Part shown: positions 36,557 to 46,694 of the stretch, in pieces
Layout: every line of letters begins with the position of its first letter
Numbering within the stretch: the first letter of the stretch is position 1
Assembly: GCF_038024105.1 (NCBI RefSeq)
Contig: NZ_CP150661.1
Location: forward strand, 1,631,001 to 1,695,000
Reading direction: 5' to 3'
Source of the DNA: Polaribacter butkevichii
GTDB lineage: Bacteria; Bacteroidota; Bacteroidia; Flavobacteriales; Flavobacteriaceae
Length of the DNA stretch: 64,000 bases
Notes under the pieces: generated by a model
What the model was told of the DNA's origin: nothing
The model's input: only the letters and a program-made list of their open reading frames with translations
The model's database searches: none
Program-made: the position numbers and the translations under genes

Positions 36557-37549
36557 TTAATCTCTATCTAATTTGTATTTTGTTAAATCCATTCCAAAAC
36601 TTAAACCTTTAACAATAACTAATTCTTCTAGTTCTGTTAATGATTTTTTACCAAAGTTTCTAAATTTCATTAAATCACTCTTGTTAAAAGAAACTAAATC
36701 TCCTAATGTATCAACTTCTGCAGCCTTTAAACAATTTAAAGCTCTTACAGATAAATCCATATCGATTAATCTAGTTTTTAATAACTGACGCATATGTAAT
36801 GACTCTTCATCATATGTTTCTGTCTGTGCAATTTCATCTGCCTCTAAAGTGATACGCTCATCTGAGAATAACATAAAGTGGTGGATTAATATTTTTGCAG
36901 CTTCTGTTAATGCGTCTTTTGGGTTTATTGATCCATCAGTATCGATATCGAAAACTAATTTTTCATAATCCGTTTTTTGTTCTACACGAAAATTTTCGAT
37001 TGCATACTTTACATTCTTAATTGGTGTGTAGATAGAATCAGTAAAAATTGTACCAATTGGTGCTGAAGCTTTTTTATTTTCTTCTGCAGGTACAAATCCT
37101 CTACCTTTTTCTATGGTAATTTCTGCATTTAACTTTACAGATTTCTCCATGTTACAGATTACTAAATCTGGATTCAATACTTGAAAACCAGAAATAAACT
37201 TCTGTAAATCTCCAGCAGTAAACTGCTCTTGACCAGATAATGATATAGAAACAGTTTCTCTATCAGTTTCCTCTATTTGTTTCTTAAAACGAACTTGTTT
37301 TAAGTTTAAGATAATTTCTGTAACGTCTTCTACAACTCCTGAAACAGTAGAAAATTCATGTTCTACACCATCAATTCTTAATGATGTAATTGCAAATCCT
37401 TCTAAAGAAGATAAAAGTACTCTTCTTAAAGCATTTCCTATTGTTAAACCAAAACCTGGTTCTAAAGGTCTAAACTCAAATCTACCTGTAAAATCAGTAG
37501 ATTCGATCATTATTACTTTATCGGGTTTTTGAAAATTTAAAATTGCCAT
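36557..37549 (-). CDS. rpoA: DNA-directed RNA polymerase alpha subunit
   Basis: A 330-residue alpha subunit, the scaffold of RNA polymerase. The N-terminal dimerisation domain (about 1-235) includes [24 protein letters not shown], broken here at [20 protein letters not shown]; the C-terminal helix-hairpin-helix domain (about 260-330) has [22 protein letters not shown] residues and [14 protein letters not shown] for DNA and activator contact. It is preceded by a structured spacer hairpin at 37581-37612 and followed by rplQ. Confidence 0.98.
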   Translation of the reverse strand: MAILNFQKPDKVIMIESTDFTGRFEFRPLEPGFGLTIGNALRRVLLSSLEGFAITSLRIDGVEHEFSTVSGVVEDVTEIILNLKQVRFKKQIEETDRETVSISLSGQEQFTAGDLQKFISGFQVLNPDLVICNMEKSVKLNAEITIEKGRGFVPAEENKKASAPIGTIFTDSIYTPIKNVKYAIENFRVEQKTDYEKLVFDIDTDGSINPKDALTEAAKILIHHFMLFSDERITLEADEIAQTETYDEESLHMRQLLKTRLIDMDLSVRALNCLKAAEVDTLGDLVSFNKSDLMKFRNFGKKSLTELEELVIVKGLSFGMDLTKYKLDRD

Positions 37550-37580
37550 TTTCTTCGTTTTAATTGTTATTCAGTTGCGC

Positions 37581-37612
37581 GGTATATAAGTGTGAAGAAA
37601 TACTTATATACC
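37581..37612 (-). promoter_or_regulatory. Conspicuous hairpin between rpsD and rpoA
   Basis: GGTATATAAGT (37581-37591) and ACTTATATACC (37602-37612) form a perfect 11-bp stem with a 10-base loop; TCAG and CTGA further out could add a second stem across an internal loop. No T-tract follows on the minus strand, so it is not a normal terminator. It lies in the rpoA leader and may be a site for S4 autoregulation or RNA processing. Confidence 0.5.
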
Positions 37613-37642
37613 CTTTGGCTGAATCTCAATATGATTAATTTA

Positions 37643-38248
37643 TTACTTAGAATATAATTCTACGATTAATTGTTCTTTGATGTTTTCTGGAATTTGTAAT
37701 CTTTCTGGTACTTTAACAAATGTTCCTGTTTTAGTATCAGAATTCCAAGTTAACCATTCAAAAACATTGTTATTAGAAGCTAAAGCATTCTCGATAGCTA
37801 CTAATGATTTAGATTTCTCTCTTACTGCAACAACATCACCTTCATTTAAACTATAAGAAGGAATATTAACAATTTCACCATTCACAGTAATGTGTCTATG
37901 AGAAACTAATTGACGAGCTCCACTTCTAGAGTTAGAAATACCCATTCTGTAAACTACGTTATCTAAACGAGATTCACATAATTGTAATAAGATTTCACCT
38001 GTAATACCAGAAGCTGATTGCGCTTGCTTAAACAAGTTACTGAATTGACGCTCTAAAATACCGTAAGTATATTTAGCTTTTTGCTTCTCCATTAACTGAG
38101 ATGCATATTCAGATTTTTTTCCTCTTCTTCTTGCGTTACCGTGTTGTCCTGGAGGGAAATTTCTTTTTTCGAAGTTTTTATCTTCTCCAAAAATTGCTTC
38201 ACCAAACTTACGAGCAATTTTAGTTTTTGGTCCTGTATATCTTGCCAT
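37643..38248 (-). CDS. rpsD: 30S ribosomal protein S4
   Basis: A 201-residue S4, a primary 16S rRNA binder that starts 30S assembly and in E. coli represses the alpha operon. [17 protein letters not shown] opens the protein; the S4 RNA-binding domain is at about 90-155 ([30 protein letters not shown] region) and the C-terminus ends ELYSK. It lacks the zinc-binding Cys set seen in some S4 proteins. Its position in the alpha operon is standard. Confidence 0.98.
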   Translation of the reverse strand: MARYTGPKTKIARKFGEAIFGEDKNFEKRNFPPGQHGNARRRGKKSEYASQLMEKQKAKYTYGILERQFSNLFKQAQSASGITGEILLQLCESRLDNVVYRMGISNSRSGARQLVSHRHITVNGEIVNIPSYSLNEGDVVAVREKSKSLVAIENALASNNNVFEWLTWNSDTKTGTFVKVPERLQIPENIKEQLIVELYSK

Positions 38249-38330
38249 TTCTTTTGTTGTTATAGATAGGGATTATGAATTAAGGCTTACTCCTTCGATA
38301 ATCTTATTCCCATCAAGTTAAAATATTTAA

Positions 38331-38714
38331 TTATACTCTTCTTCTCTTAGGAGGACGACAACCGTTATGAGGAATAGGTGTAACATCAATAATTTCTGTT
38401 ACTTCGATACCTGCATTATGAATTGATCTAATAGCAGATTCTCTACCATTACCCGGTCCTTTTACATAAACTTTTACTTTACGTAAACCTGCTTCTTTTG
38501 CAACGTTTGCACAATCTTCTGCTGCTAATTGAGCTGCATATGGAGTATTCTTTTTAGAACCTCTAAAACCCATTTTACCTGCAGATGACCAAGAAATAAC
38601 ATCACCTTTTTTATTTGTTAAAGAAATAATGATGTTGTTAAAAGATGCAGTTACGTGTGCTTCTCCTATAGCATCAATTATTACTTTACGCTTTTTTGAA
38701 CTTGCTTTTGCCAT
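38331..38714 (-). CDS. rpsK: 30S ribosomal protein S11
   Basis: A 127-residue S11, located on the 30S platform where mRNA exits. Motifs include [40 protein letters not shown], and the C-terminal [19 protein letters not shown]. The Asn-Gly in PHNG is the position where S11 of many bacteria forms isoaspartate. Length matches the family; it lies between rpsM and rpsD with spacers of about 80 bases on each side. Confidence 0.98.
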   Translation of the reverse strand: MAKASSKKRKVIIDAIGEAHVTASFNNIIISLTNKKGDVISWSSAGKMGFRGSKKNTPYAAQLAAEDCANVAKEAGLRKVKVYVKGPGNGRESAIRSIHNAGIEVTEIIDVTPIPHNGCRPPKRRRV

Positions 38715-38791
38715 AATTTTTCAGTTTTAGTAATTTAGTTTTCTAATTTTATAGTAAAAACTATTATTAGATCTTTATTACTTTATCTAAC

Positions 38792-39157
38792 TTATTTTTT
38801 CTTGTTAGCTACAGTTTTTCTCTTACCTTTTCTTGTACGAGAGTTATTCTTAGTTCTTTGTCCTCTTAATGGAAGACCAAGTCTATGACGAATTCCTCTT
38901 TGACAACCGATATCCATCAAACGTTTGATGTTCAACTGTACTTCAGAACGTAATTCTCCTTCAATTGTGAAAGATCCTACTTGCTCTCTAATTGCTGCGA
39001 TTTGATCATCTGTCCAATCTTGAACTTTAATGCTCTCATCTACTTTTGCTTCTGCTAGAACTTTTTGAGCTCTGCTGCTTCCTATACCAAAGATGTAAGT
39101 TAAAGCAATAACTCCTCTTTTATTCTTTGGAATATCAATACCTGCTATTCTTGCCAT
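38792..39157 (-). CDS. rpsM: 30S ribosomal protein S13
   Basis: A 121-residue S13, which contacts the P-site tRNA and bridges to the 50S subunit. [20 protein letters not shown] begins the helix-two-turn-helix fold, and [19 protein letters not shown] with [12 protein letters not shown] form the basic tail reaching the tRNA. Its start codon overlaps the rpmJ stop (TAATG), so both are translated together. Confidence 0.98.
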   Translation of the reverse strand: MARIAGIDIPKNKRGVIALTYIFGIGSSRAQKVLAEAKVDESIKVQDWTDDQIAAIREQVGSFTIEGELRSEVQLNIKRLMDIGCQRGIRHRLGLPLRGQRTKNNSRTRKGKRKTVANKKK

Positions 39158-39273
39158 TACCCTTGTCTTTGTTTAAATCTAGGATTTTGTTTATTAATCA
39201 CGTATAATCTACCTTTTCTGCGAACTATTTTGCAGTCGGCACTTCTTTTTTTAACTGATGCTCTAACTTTCAT
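39157..39273 (-). CDS. rpmJ: 50S ribosomal protein L36
   Basis: A 38-residue L36 read from the ATG at 39273 to a TAA that overlaps the rpsM start codon by one base. The protein begins [20 protein letters not shown] and ends NPRFKQRQG. Only one of the usual zinc-binding Cys residues (in ADC) is kept, so this is the zinc-free C-minus form. Its place between infA and rpsM is conserved across bacteria. Confidence 0.95.
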   Translation of the reverse strand: MKVRASVKKRSADCKIVRRKGRLYVINKQNPRFKQRQG

Positions 39274-39286
39274 CTGTTTTGTTTTT

Positions 39287-39502
39287 TTAGTATCTGTAAG
39301 TAATTCTTGCCTTTGATAAATCGTAAGGGCTCATTTCTAATTTTACCTTATCACCTGGTAACAATTTAATATAATGCATACGCATTTTACCTGAAATGTG
39401 TGCCGTAACAATATGTCCGTTTTCTAATTCTACTCGAAACATTGCATTAGATAATGCTTCTGTAATAGTTCCGTCTTGTTGAATTGCTGATTGTTTAGCC
39501 AT
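39287..39502 (-). CDS. infA: Translation initiation factor IF-1
   Basis: A 71-residue OB-fold protein that binds the 30S A site during initiation. [37 protein letters not shown] and the C-terminal [12 protein letters not shown] are the family hallmarks. It starts 1 base after secY and is followed by rpmJ, the usual order. It belongs with the secY end of the spc operon. Confidence 0.97.
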   Translation of the reverse strand: MAKQSAIQQDGTITEALSNAMFRVELENGHIVTAHISGKMRMHYIKLLPGDKVKLEMSPYDLSKARITYRY

Positions 39503-39503
39503 A

Positions 39504-40829
39504 CTATTTATTCGATTTTCTGTTGCTATTCCCCGCTTTCATTAAACCATCATAATGACGATTTAGTAAATACGAATTAATTTGTTGCAACGTATCAATT
39601 GCAACTCCAACCATAATTATTAATGATGTACCACCATAAAACATGGCCCAACTATGTTGTACTCCAAACTGAACTACAATTGCTGGTAAGATTGATAATC
39701 CTGCTAAAAATAACGATCCTGGGAAAGTAATTCTAGATAAAACAGAATCTAATCTATCTGCTGTGTCTTTTCCTGGTCTAATACCTGGTATAAAACCACC
39801 ACTTCTCTTTAAATCATCTGCCATCTTATTCGTAGGAATAGTAATTGCAGTGTAGAAATAACTAAAAATGATAATTAACAATGCAAAAATAACATTGTAC
39901 CCTAAACCATTCATATCTTGTAAACTAGAAATTGCTGGAAATCTTTGAGCCAAAGCAACTGGTAAAAACATAATTGCTTGTGCAAAGATAATAGGCATTA
40001 CACCTGCTGCATTTAATTTCAAAGGAATATAATCTCTTGAACCTGCAACGTTTTGAATATTACCAACAACTGTTCTTCTAGCATACTGTACCGCTATCTT
40101 TCTTACAGCAGTAACTAATAGCACAGTTAATAAAATTACCACGAACCAAACAATGATTTCAATTAAAACCATCATAATACCACCTGCACCTGCATTTGTT
40201 GTTTTAGCAACAAACTCTTGTAAAAATGCCGCTGGAAACTTAGCTAAAATACCTACAGTAATTAATAATGAAATACCATTACCAACTCCTTTGTCTGTAA
40301 TACGCTCTCCCAACCACATCGCAAAAATTGTTCCTGCAGTTAAAATGATAATAGATGATACCCAAAAAGTAGGTCCAGTAACTAAAAAAGCTTCAGGTCC
40401 TAAACCAAATTGAGTTTTAATAGCCGTAATATACGTTGGTGCTTGCACCAAAGTAATACCGATAGTTAACCATCTAGTTATTTGTGTAATTTTTTTACGT
40501 CCACTTTCTCCATCTTTTTGTAGTTTTTGTAAATATGGAACCGCAATTCCCATTAACTGAACTACAATAGATGCAGAAATATAAGGCATAATACCAAGTG
40601 CCATAACAGAGGCTCTTGCAAATGCTCCTCCTGTAAATGCATTTAATAAACCTAAAAGACCTCCAGAAGTACTTTCTTTTAAAGCTGATAATTGTAATGG
40701 ATCTATTCCAGGTAATGGAACTGAAGCCATAAAACGATATACAGCAATTAAACCGATAGTAAGTAGAATTTTGTTTTTCAATTCTTCAATACTGAAAATG
40801 TCTTTTAATCTATTTATCAATTTCATCAT
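39504..40829 (-). CDS. secY: Preprotein translocase subunit SecY
   Basis: A 441-residue, ten-helix channel of the Sec translocon in the inner membrane. The N-terminal [21 protein letters not shown], the plug region after [19 protein letters not shown], and cytoplasmic loop residues including RRTVVG and GIRPGKDT near 350 are typical. Length fits the family. It follows rplO by 10 bases and precedes infA by 1. Confidence 0.98.
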   Translation of the reverse strand: MMKLINRLKDIFSIEELKNKILLTIGLIAVYRFMASVPLPGIDPLQLSALKESTSGGLLGLLNAFTGGAFARASVMALGIMPYISASIVVQLMGIAVPYLQKLQKDGESGRKKITQITRWLTIGITLVQAPTYITAIKTQFGLGPEAFLVTGPTFWVSSIIILTAGTIFAMWLGERITDKGVGNGISLLITVGILAKFPAAFLQEFVAKTTNAGAGGIMMVLIEIIVWFVVILLTVLLVTAVRKIAVQYARRTVVGNIQNVAGSRDYIPLKLNAAGVMPIIFAQAIMFLPVALAQRFPAISSLQDMNGLGYNVIFALLIIIFSYFYTAITIPTNKMADDLKRSGGFIPGIRPGKDTADRLDSVLSRITFPGSLFLAGLSILPAIVVQFGVQHSWAMFYGGTSLIIMVGVAIDTLQQINSYLLNRHYDGLMKAGNSNRKSNK

Positions 40830-40839
40830 TTACGGGATG

Positions 40840-41289
40840 TTATAAAGTAACAGCTTCTCCTCCAGCAGCTTCTATAGCCGCTTTTGCTGTTGCTGTAAAT
40901 TTATGTACAGTTATATTTAATTTAGCCTTTAACTCACCACCACCTAATATTTTTATTAAGTCGTTTTTTCTTGCCAATCTATTAGCAATTAAAGTATCTA
41001 AATCAACTGTATCTGTTATCTTACCACTATCAACTAAAGATTGTAATTTATCTAAGTTGATACCTTGATATTCAATACGATTAATATTCGTGAAACCAAA
41101 TTTAGGTACACGTCTTTGAAGTGGCATTTGCCCTCCTTCAAAACCAATCTTTTTAGAATAACCTGAACGAGATTTCTGACCATTGTGACCTCTTGTAGCG
41201 GTACCACCTTTACCAGATCCTTCACCCCTTGCAATTCTTTTTCCTTTTTTAATGGAACCTTCTGCTGGTGTTAAATTATGTAAACTCAT
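40840..41289 (-). CDS. rplO: 50S ribosomal protein L15
   Basis: A 149-residue L15, a late-assembly 50S protein. MSLHNLTPAEGSIKKGKRI and the Gly-rich basic stretch GEGSGKGGTATRGHNGQKSR are the family signature that threads into 23S rRNA, and a globular C-terminal domain ends EAAGGEAVTL. It lies between rpmD and secY with 14- and 10-base gaps. Confidence 0.97.
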   Translation of the reverse strand: MSLHNLTPAEGSIKKGKRIARGEGSGKGGTATRGHNGQKSRSGYSKKIGFEGGQMPLQRRVPKFGFTNINRIEYQGINLDKLQSLVDSGKITDTVDLDTLIANRLARKNDLIKILGGGELKAKLNITVHKFTATAKAAIEAAGGEAVTL

Positions 41290-41303
41290 TTTTTCTAAAT
41301 ATC

Positions 41304-41486
41304 TTATTTAATTTCTTCGAAAGAAACTAAGTGTTTAACTGTATTTACCATACCAACTATAGAAGGAGTTGCCTCATGCTCTACAGTTTGGTGCATTTTA
41401 CGTAAACCTAATGCCTCTAAAGTTCTCTTTTGACTCTGAAGACGTCCGATTTGACTTTTTACTTGTGTAACTTTAATTCTTGCCAT
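41304..41486 (-). CDS. rpmD: 50S ribosomal protein L30
   Basis: A 60-residue L30 of the short bacterial type. MARIKVTQVKSQIGRLQSQK opens the ferredoxin-like fold and LGLRKMHQTVEHEATPSIVG contains the family signature. It is packed between rpsE (11-base gap) and rplO. Confidence 0.95.
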   Translation of the reverse strand: MARIKVTQVKSQIGRLQSQKRTLEALGLRKMHQTVEHEATPSIVGMVNTVKHLVSFEEIK

Positions 41487-41497
41487 CGTTCTTAGAT

Positions 41498-42019
41498 TTA
41501 TCCGTTAAAAACTTTCTCTAAAGAAATTCCTCTTTGTTTAGCAATAGATGCTGCACTACGTAATTGTAACAAAGCATCAAAAGTTGCTTTTACTACGTTA
41601 TGAGGATTTGAAGATCCTTGAGATTTTGATAATACATCATGTATACCTACTGATTCTAATACGTGCCTTACAGCACCACCAGCAATAACTCCTGTACCAT
41701 GAGAAGCAGGTTTAAGGAACACTTTTGCTCCACCAAACTTACCTTTTTGCTCATGAGGTAAAGTTGCCTCTAAAATAGGAATTCTAACTAAATTTTTCTT
41801 TGCGTCTTCAATTGCTTTAGCAATAGCAGATGCAACATCTTTAGATTTCCCTAATCCATGACCAACGACACCGTTACCATCTCCAACAACAACAATTGCA
41901 GAGAAACCAAATGCTCTACCACCCTTTGTTACTTTGGTAACACGTTGTACGCCTACTAATCTATCTACAAGCTCTAACCCACTTGGCTTTACTCTTTCTA
42001 CGTTTTTATAACCTTGCAT
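41498..42019 (-). CDS. rpsE: 30S ribosomal protein S5
   Basis: A 173-residue S5, involved in mRNA unwinding at the entry site and decoding accuracy. The N-terminal double-stranded-RNA-binding-like domain includes [20 protein letters not shown] and [19 protein letters not shown], and the C-terminal domain has [20 protein letters not shown]. It lies 6 bases after rplR. Confidence 0.98.
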   Translation of the reverse strand: MQGYKNVERVKPSGLELVDRLVGVQRVTKVTKGGRAFGFSAIVVVGDGNGVVGHGLGKSKDVASAIAKAIEDAKKNLVRIPILEATLPHEQKGKFGGAKVFLKPASHGTGVIAGGAVRHVLESVGIHDVLSKSQGSSNPHNVVKATFDALLQLRSAASIAKQRGISLEKVFNG

Positions 42020-42025
42020 AATTTC

Positions 42026-42376
42026 TTAAAATTTTAAACCCGCTTCTCTTGCAGCGTCTGCTAATACTTTAACTCTACCGTGATATAAATATCCGTTTCT
42101 ATCGAAAGCAACCGTTTCAACTCCTGCTTTGGCAGCTTTATCAGCTATTGTCTTACCAACTGCTGCAGCCTGCTCTGTCTTTGTACCTGCTTGTATTTCT
42201 TTATTTCTAGATGAAACTGAAGCTAATGTTACTCCGTTTACATCGTCTACTAATTGAGCGTAAATTTCTTTGTTACTTCTATAAACCGATAACCTTGGTT
42301 TAGTAGCAGTACCAGAAATAATCTTTCTAATTCTACGCTTAATTCTAGCTCTTCTTTGTAGCTTTGATAATGCCAT
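42026..42376 (-). CDS. rplR: 50S ribosomal protein L18
   Basis: A 116-residue L18, a 5S rRNA-binding protein of the central protuberance. [20 protein letters not shown] is the basic N-terminal RNA-binding part and [21 protein letters not shown] the conserved C-terminus. It follows rplF by 11 bases in standard spc operon order. Confidence 0.97.
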   Translation of the reverse strand: MALSKLQRRARIKRRIRKIISGTATKPRLSVYRSNKEIYAQLVDDVNGVTLASVSSRNKEIQAGTKTEQAAAVGKTIADKAAKAGVETVAFDRNGYLYHGRVKVLADAAREAGLKF

Positions 42377-42387
42377 AATGCTATATA

Positions 42388-42933
42388 TTATGCAGATTTA
42401 CCTGCTTTTCTTCTTAATATTTCACCAACAAACTTCACACCTTTTCCTTTATAAGGCTCTGGTGCTCTGAAAGAACGAATCTTAGCAGCTATTTGACCAA
42501 CTAATTGTTTGTCAAATGAAGATAATTTAATGATCGGGTTTTTCCCTTTCTCAGATACTGTCTCAACTTTTACTTCTGGAGCTAATTCTAAAACAATATT
42601 ATGAGAGAAACCTAAAGCTAAATCCAATTTTTGTCCTTGATTAGATGCTCTATAACCAACACCAACCAATTCTAATTCCTTAGTCCAACCTTTACTCACA
42701 CCTTCAATCATGTTATTGATTAAAGCTCTCATTAAACCATGTTGTGCTTTATGGTTTTTACTTTCTGACGCTCTATCTAAAGTGATAATACCATCTTCAA
42801 TTTTTATTGTAATTCCTTCAGAAATTGTTTGAGTTAACTCTCCTAATTTTCCTTTTACGGTTACAACATTGTCTTTTATGTTTACATCTACACCTTGTGA
42901 AATGCTAACGGGATTTTTTCCTATTCTACTCAT
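42388..42933 (-). CDS. rplF: 50S ribosomal protein L6
   Basis: A 181-residue L6 near the factor-binding site of the 50S subunit. [17 protein letters not shown] begins the first of two repeated alpha-beta domains, and the C-terminal [21 protein letters not shown] is the L6 signature. Length is typical. It follows rpsH by 9 bases. Confidence 0.98.
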   Translation of the reverse strand: MSRIGKNPVSISQGVDVNIKDNVVTVKGKLGELTQTISEGITIKIEDGIITLDRASESKNHKAQHGLMRALINNMIEGVSKGWTKELELVGVGYRASNQGQKLDLALGFSHNIVLELAPEVKVETVSEKGKNPIIKLSSFDKQLVGQIAAKIRSFRAPEPYKGKGVKFVGEILRRKAGKSA

Positions 42934-42942
42934 TTCTTTAGA

Positions 42943-43341
42943 TTAATAAACGTAACATAAAACTTCTCCTCCAACATTTTCCTGACGTGCTTTTTTGTTT
43001 GTCATTACACCTTTAGATGTAGAAACAATAGCAATTCCAAGTCCATTTAATACTCTTGGCATCTCTGTAGAACCAACATATTTACGTAAACCTGGTGTAC
43101 TGATTCGTTGAATCTTTCTAATTACTGACTCTTTTGTATCTCTTTCGTATTTTAAAGCGATCTTAATTGTTCCTTGAACTTTATCGTCATTGAACTGATA
43201 ACTTAAAATATACCCTTGATCAAACAAAATTTTAGTCATTTCCTTCTTCAAATTTGAAGCTGGAATTTCCACTACTCTGTGTCCTGCTGCGATTGCATTC
43301 CTTACCCTTGTAAGAAAATCCGCGATTGGATCTGTATACAT
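42943..43341 (-). CDS. rpsH: 30S ribosomal protein S8
   Basis: A 132-residue S8, a primary 16S rRNA binder and in E. coli the repressor of the spc operon. [20 protein letters not shown] starts it, and [20 protein letters not shown] near the end holds the RNA-binding STSKGVMT motif. A 163-base spacer separates it from rpsN, unusually long within this operon; it contains a -7 box and a hairpin, so rpsH may have its own promoter and leader. Confidence 0.98.
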   Translation of the reverse strand: MYTDPIADFLTRVRNAIAAGHRVVEIPASNLKKEMTKILFDQGYILSYQFNDDKVQGTIKIALKYERDTKESVIRKIQRISTPGLRKYVGSTEMPRVLNGLGIAIVSTSKGVMTNKKARQENVGGEVLCYVY

Positions 43342-43380
43342 ATTTATTTAAAATTGCGATTACGGTTTTCAAATACCTCT

Positions 43381-43410
43381 ATTTATGCTACAGATTTCTC
43401 TGTGATAAAT
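43381..43410 (-). promoter_or_regulatory. Two-step hairpin in the rpsH leader
   Basis: On the minus strand ATTTAT pairs with ATAAAT as an outer stem and ACAGA with TCTGT as an inner stem capped by a GAAA tetraloop; the stems are separated by an asymmetric internal loop (C against AGC). A stem with an internal loop and tight cap in an S8 leader suggests an autoregulatory site, although it does not match the E. coli S8 target in a way I can prove. Confidence 0.4.
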
Positions 43411-43458
43411 GAACCTATAATCAGTTAAAATTCTTATACTCAAAAAAAATAGAGCGTG

Positions 43459-43466
43459 CAAAGATA
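43459..43466 (-). promoter_or_regulatory. Internal promoter -7 box (TATCTTTG) before rpsH
   Basis: TATCTTTG on the minus strand matches TAnnTTTG exactly, about 118 bases upstream of rpsH and inside the only long spacer of the spc operon. The -33 position shows CTTA at spacing 19, a weak match. Confidence 0.5.
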
Positions 43467-43504
43467 CACATTCTATTTTTAATAATAAGCTTTATTTTTG
43501 ATTT

Positions 43505-43774
43505 CTACCAACTTGCCTTTTTAACACCTGGTATTAATCCTTGATTAGCCATTTCACGAAACGTAACACGAGATAAACCAAATTGTCTCATATATCCTTT
43601 TGGACGACCAGTTAGTTTACATCTGTTATGCATTCTAATTGGTGATGCGTTCTTTGGTAATTTTTGCAATGCTTCATAGTCTCCAGCTTCTTTTAAAGCT
43701 TTTCTCTTTTCTGCATATTTTGCAACTGTTTTCGCTCTCTTACGTTCGCGAGCTTTCATTGATTCTTTAGCCAT
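43505..43774 (-). CDS. rpsN: 30S ribosomal protein S14 (zinc-free form)
   Basis: An 89-residue S14. The long form without zinc-binding Cys pairs is seen: only one Cys ([10 protein letters not shown]). Signature residues are [20 protein letters not shown] and [17 protein letters not shown]. It lies 3 bases after rplE and is followed by the long spacer before rpsH. Confidence 0.97.
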   Translation of the reverse strand: MAKESMKARERKRAKTVAKYAEKRKALKEAGDYEALQKLPKNASPIRMHNRCKLTGRPKGYMRQFGLSRVTFREMANQGLIPGVKKASW

Positions 43775-43777
43775 TTC

Positions 43778-44329
43778 TTAATTTTTTTTGAATGGTAAAC
43801 CTAATTCTCCTAATAATGACTTCGCTTCTTTATCAGTATTTGCAGATGTTACAAAAGTAATATCCATACCGTTAATTTTTTTCACTTGATCAATATTAAT
43901 CTCTGGGTAAATGATTTGTTCAGTAATACCTAAATTGTAATTACCTCTTCCATCAAAACCATTAGCTTTTATACCGTTAAAGTCTCTTACACGAGGTAAA
44001 GAAGCTGTAACTAATCTATCTAAAAATTCGTACATTTTATCTCCACGTAAAGTAACTTTAACACCAATTGGCATTCCTTTACGTAATTTAAATGCAGCAA
44101 TATCTTTTTTAGACATTGTAGAAACCGCTTTTTGACCAGTAATTTTAGTCAACTCTTCTAAAGCATAATCTATTAATTTCTTATCTGCAATTGCAGCACC
44201 AACACCTTTAGAAACAACTATTTTTTCTAATTTTGGTACTTGCATTACATTCTTATAACTGAATTCTTCAGTAAGAGCACTTATAACTCTTTCTTTGTAT
44301 TCTGCTTTTAATCTTGGTACGTAACTCAT
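43778..44329 (-). CDS. rplE: 50S ribosomal protein L5
   Basis: A 183-residue L5, binding 5S rRNA and touching P-site t[22 protein letters not shown] opens it; [16 protein letters not shown] and [20 protein letters not shown] are family motifs. Length is standard. It lies 8 bases after rplX. Confidence 0.98.
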   Translation of the reverse strand: MSYVPRLKAEYKERVISALTEEFSYKNVMQVPKLEKIVVSKGVGAAIADKKLIDYALEELTKITGQKAVSTMSKKDIAAFKLRKGMPIGVKVTLRGDKMYEFLDRLVTASLPRVRDFNGIKANGFDGRGNYNLGITEQIIYPEINIDQVKKINGMDITFVTSANTDKEAKSLLGELGLPFKKN

Positions 44330-44337
44330 GATTATTC

Positions 44338-44640
44338 TTATTTTTTAGTTTTTTTAGAGACTCTAGTTTTAGCATCTCCATCAACCTTATAACCTACTCT
44401 CACAGCTACACCATCTTCAACTAACATTAAGTTAGAAATATGAAGTGAAGCTTCTTTCTTTACAATACCACCTTGAGGGTTTTGAGCGCTTGGTTTTGTG
44501 TGCTTAGAAACTAAGTTAACACCTTCTACCAATACTCTATCCTTATCTTTAATGATTTGTAAAACTTTTCCTTCAGATCCTTTATGATCTCCTGCAATTA
44601 CTTTTACAGTATCTCCTGATTTTAATTTGAACTTCTTCAT
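44338..44640 (-). CDS. rplX: 50S ribosomal protein L24
   Basis: A 100-residue L24, an early 50S assembly protein. [20 protein letters not shown] is the KOW motif at the N-terminus and [18 protein letters not shown] completes the signature. It lies 12 bases after rplN and ends in a Lys-rich tail. Confidence 0.97.
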   Translation of the reverse strand: MKKFKLKSGDTVKVIAGDHKGSEGKVLQIIKDKDRVLVEGVNLVSKHTKPSAQNPQGGIVKKEASLHISNLMLVEDGVAVRVGYKVDGDAKTRVSKKTKK

Positions 44641-44652
44641 CTTATTAATGAT

Positions 44653-45021
44653 TTAAAGCACTTCAGGTGCTAATGATACTATTTTCATGAATTGTTTCTC
44701 ACGAAGCTCACGGGCAACAGGTCCAAAAACACGTGTTCCTCTCATTTCCTCTGTAGGATTTAAAAGTACACAAGCGTTATCATCAAATCTAATGTATGAT
44801 CCGTCTTTACGTCTTACTTCTTTTTTCGTTCTTACAACAACTGCTCTAGATACTTGACCTTTTTTTACAGTTCCGTTAGGAGTTGCAGATTTAACAGCTA
44901 CTACAATCTTGTCTCCAATACTTGCGTAACGTTTTCTTGTTCCTCCTAAAACTCTAATCACTAAAACTTCTTTTGCTCCAGTGTTATCTGCGACTTTTAA
45001 TCTTGATTCTGTCTGTAACAT
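44653..45021 (-). CDS. rplN: 50S ribosomal protein L14
   Basis: A 122-residue L14 at the subunit interface. [19 protein letters not shown] and [18 protein letters not shown] are conserved, and ends at IVSLAPEVL as usual. It starts the classical spc gene block but lies only 1 base after rpsQ, so no separate promoter is apparent. Confidence 0.98.
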   Translation of the reverse strand: MLQTESRLKVADNTGAKEVLVIRVLGGTRKRYASIGDKIVVAVKSATPNGTVKKGQVSRAVVVRTKKEVRRKDGSYIRFDDNACVLLNPTEEMRGTRVFGPVARELREKQFMKIVSLAPEVL

Positions 45022-45022
45022 A

Positions 45023-45280
45023 TTATTTAGCTCTTTCTAGGATTTCTACTAATCTCCAACGTTTAGATTTACTCATAGGTCTTGTTTCCATGATCCTAAC
45101 AGTATCTCCTTCGTTGCAATCATTCTGTTCGTCGTGTGCAACATACTTTTTCGTTTTTAATACGAATTTACCGTACATTGGGTGCTTAACTCTTTTAGTT
45201 TCTGCAACAACAATAGATTTTTCCATTTTGTTACTAGAAACAACACCAATTCTCTCTTTTCTAAGATTTCTTTTTTCCAT
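45023..45280 (-). CDS. rpsQ: 30S ribosomal protein S17
   Basis: An 85-residue OB-fold S17 binding the 5' domain of 16S r[22 protein letters not shown] and [10 protein letters not shown] are the family motifs, with [20 protein letters not shown] near the C-terminus. It sits 20 bases after rpmC. Confidence 0.97.
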   Translation of the reverse strand: MEKRNLRKERIGVVSSNKMEKSIVVAETKRVKHPMYGKFVLKTKKYVAHDEQNDCNEGDTVRIMETRPMSKSKRWRLVEILERAK

Positions 45281-45300
45281 CTTTAAAACTGACTATAGAA

Positions 45301-45492
45301 TTATTGTAATTCTCTTTTTGTTAATTCTGTTGCAATTCTTGCTACAGTTCTTCTTAAACCTCTCAATTGCAACGGATTCTCCAAAGGAGTTATTGCGTGA
45401 GCCATTTTAAGATCAGTATAATTCTTTTGCAACGCTCCAAGCTTCTCATTAAGATCCGCTATAGATAATTCTTTTATTTCAGATTGTTTCAT
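45301..45492 (-). CDS. rpmC: 50S ribosomal protein L29
   Basis: A 63-residue helical L29 near the tunnel exit, where trigger factor and SRP dock. MKQSEIKELSIADLNEKLG and the C-terminal LRRTVARIATELTKREL fit the family. It lies 11 bases after rplP. Confidence 0.96.
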   Translation of the reverse strand: MKQSEIKELSIADLNEKLGALQKNYTDLKMAHAITPLENPLQLRGLRRTVARIATELTKRELQ

Positions 45493-45503
45493 TTTATTTA
45501 GAA

Positions 45504-45935
45504 TTATGCGTTAATATCAAAATCTCTTGCTACTACAAACTTCGTTTTTACTGGAAGTTTTTGTGCTGCTAAACGTAAAGCTTCTTTTGCAACATCCATT
45601 GGTACACCACCAATTTCAAACAAAATTCTACCTGGTTTAATAACTGCAACAAAATGATCTGGAGCTCCTTTACCTTTCCCCATACGTACCTCTAAAGGTT
45701 TCTTTGTGATAGGCTTGTCTGGAAATACTTTAATCCATAACTGACCTTCTCTTTTCATATGACGAGTTGCCGCGATACGAGCTGCTTCTATTTGACGAGA
45801 AGTTAACAAGTTCTGGTCTAAAGATTTGATACCAAACATTCCATTAGAAAGTTGATTTCCTCTACCAGAAATACCGGTCATATTTCCTTTCGCCTTCTGT
45901 ACCTTACGGTATTTTACTCTTTTTGGCTGTAACAT
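45504..45935 (-). CDS. rplP: 50S ribosomal protein L16
   Basis: A 143-residue L16 supporting the A site and peptidyl-transferase region. [19 protein letters not shown] opens it; [19 protein letters not shown] is the conserved loop and ARDFDINA ends it. The Arg in RMGKGKG is the one hydroxylated in some bacteria. It lies 22 bases after rpsC. Confidence 0.98.
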   Translation of the reverse strand: MLQPKRVKYRKVQKAKGNMTGISGRGNQLSNGMFGIKSLDQNLLTSRQIEAARIAATRHMKREGQLWIKVFPDKPITKKPLEVRMGKGKGAPDHFVAVIKPGRILFEIGGVPMDVAKEALRLAAQKLPVKTKFVVARDFDINA

Positions 45936-45957
45936 TTTTAATTTCTAATTTTAAAAA

Positions 45958-46683
45958 TTATTTTCTTCTACGAGGTTGTTGACGTTTAGATCTATCACCA
46001 CCACCTTTATTACCGCCTTGTTTTTTAGACAAGCCAACTAATGGAGACAATTCTCTTTTACCATATACCTCACCCTTCATAATCCATACTTTAACACCTA
46101 GTCTTCCGTATTGAGTATGAGCTTCAACAAGTGCATAATCAATATCAGCTCTAAAAGTAGAAAGAGGAATTCTTCCTTCTTTATAATGCTCTGAACGTGC
46201 CATTTCAGCTCCGTTTAAACGACCTGAAATTTGAATTTTAATTCCTTCAGCATTCATACGCATTGTAGCTTGAATAGCCATCTTAGTAGCTCTCTTGTAA
46301 GAAATTCTATTTTCGATTTGACGAGCAACACTAACTGCAACTAATTTTGCGTCTAATTCTGGACGTTTAATCTCAAAAATATTAATTTGAACTTCTTTAC
46401 CTGTAATTTTTTTAAGCTCTTCTTTTAACTTGTCTACCTCTTGACCTCCTTTACCAATAATGATACCTGGACGTGCAGTAGTGATAGTAACGGTTACAAG
46501 TTTTAAAGTACGCTCTATAATTACTCTTGATACACTTGCTTTAAATAATCTAGCATTTACATACTGTCTTATTTTATAATCTTCAGCTAATTTATCTCCG
46601 TAGTCATTACCACCGTACCAGTTAGATTCCCAACCTCTGATGATTCCTAAACGATTCCCTATTGGATTTGTTTTTTGTCCCAT
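45958..46683 (-). CDS. rpsC: 30S ribosomal protein S3
   Basis: A 241-residue S3 at the mRNA entry tunnel. [20 protein letters not shown] begins it, the KH domain includes [20 protein letters not shown] and the C-terminal half has [20 protein letters not shown] and [19 protein letters not shown] Gly/Lys/Arg-rich tail ends it, typical of flavobacteria. It lies 11 bases after rplV. Confidence 0.98.
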   Translation of the reverse strand: MGQKTNPIGNRLGIIRGWESNWYGGNDYGDKLAEDYKIRQYVNARLFKASVSRVIIERTLKLVTVTITTARPGIIIGKGGQEVDKLKEELKKITGKEVQINIFEIKRPELDAKLVAVSVARQIENRISYKRATKMAIQATMRMNAEGIKIQISGRLNGAEMARSEHYKEGRIPLSTFRADIDYALVEAHTQYGRLGVKVWIMKGEVYGKRELSPLVGLSKKQGGNKGGGDRSKRQQPRRRK

Positions 46684-46694
46684 TTCTACTTTAA

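Noticed and set aside
44973..45410. Plus-strand open frames across ribosomal genes (for example 44973-45410)
   Set aside because: They are antisense shadows of rplN, rpsQ and rpmC, which have clear family matches and correct spacing.
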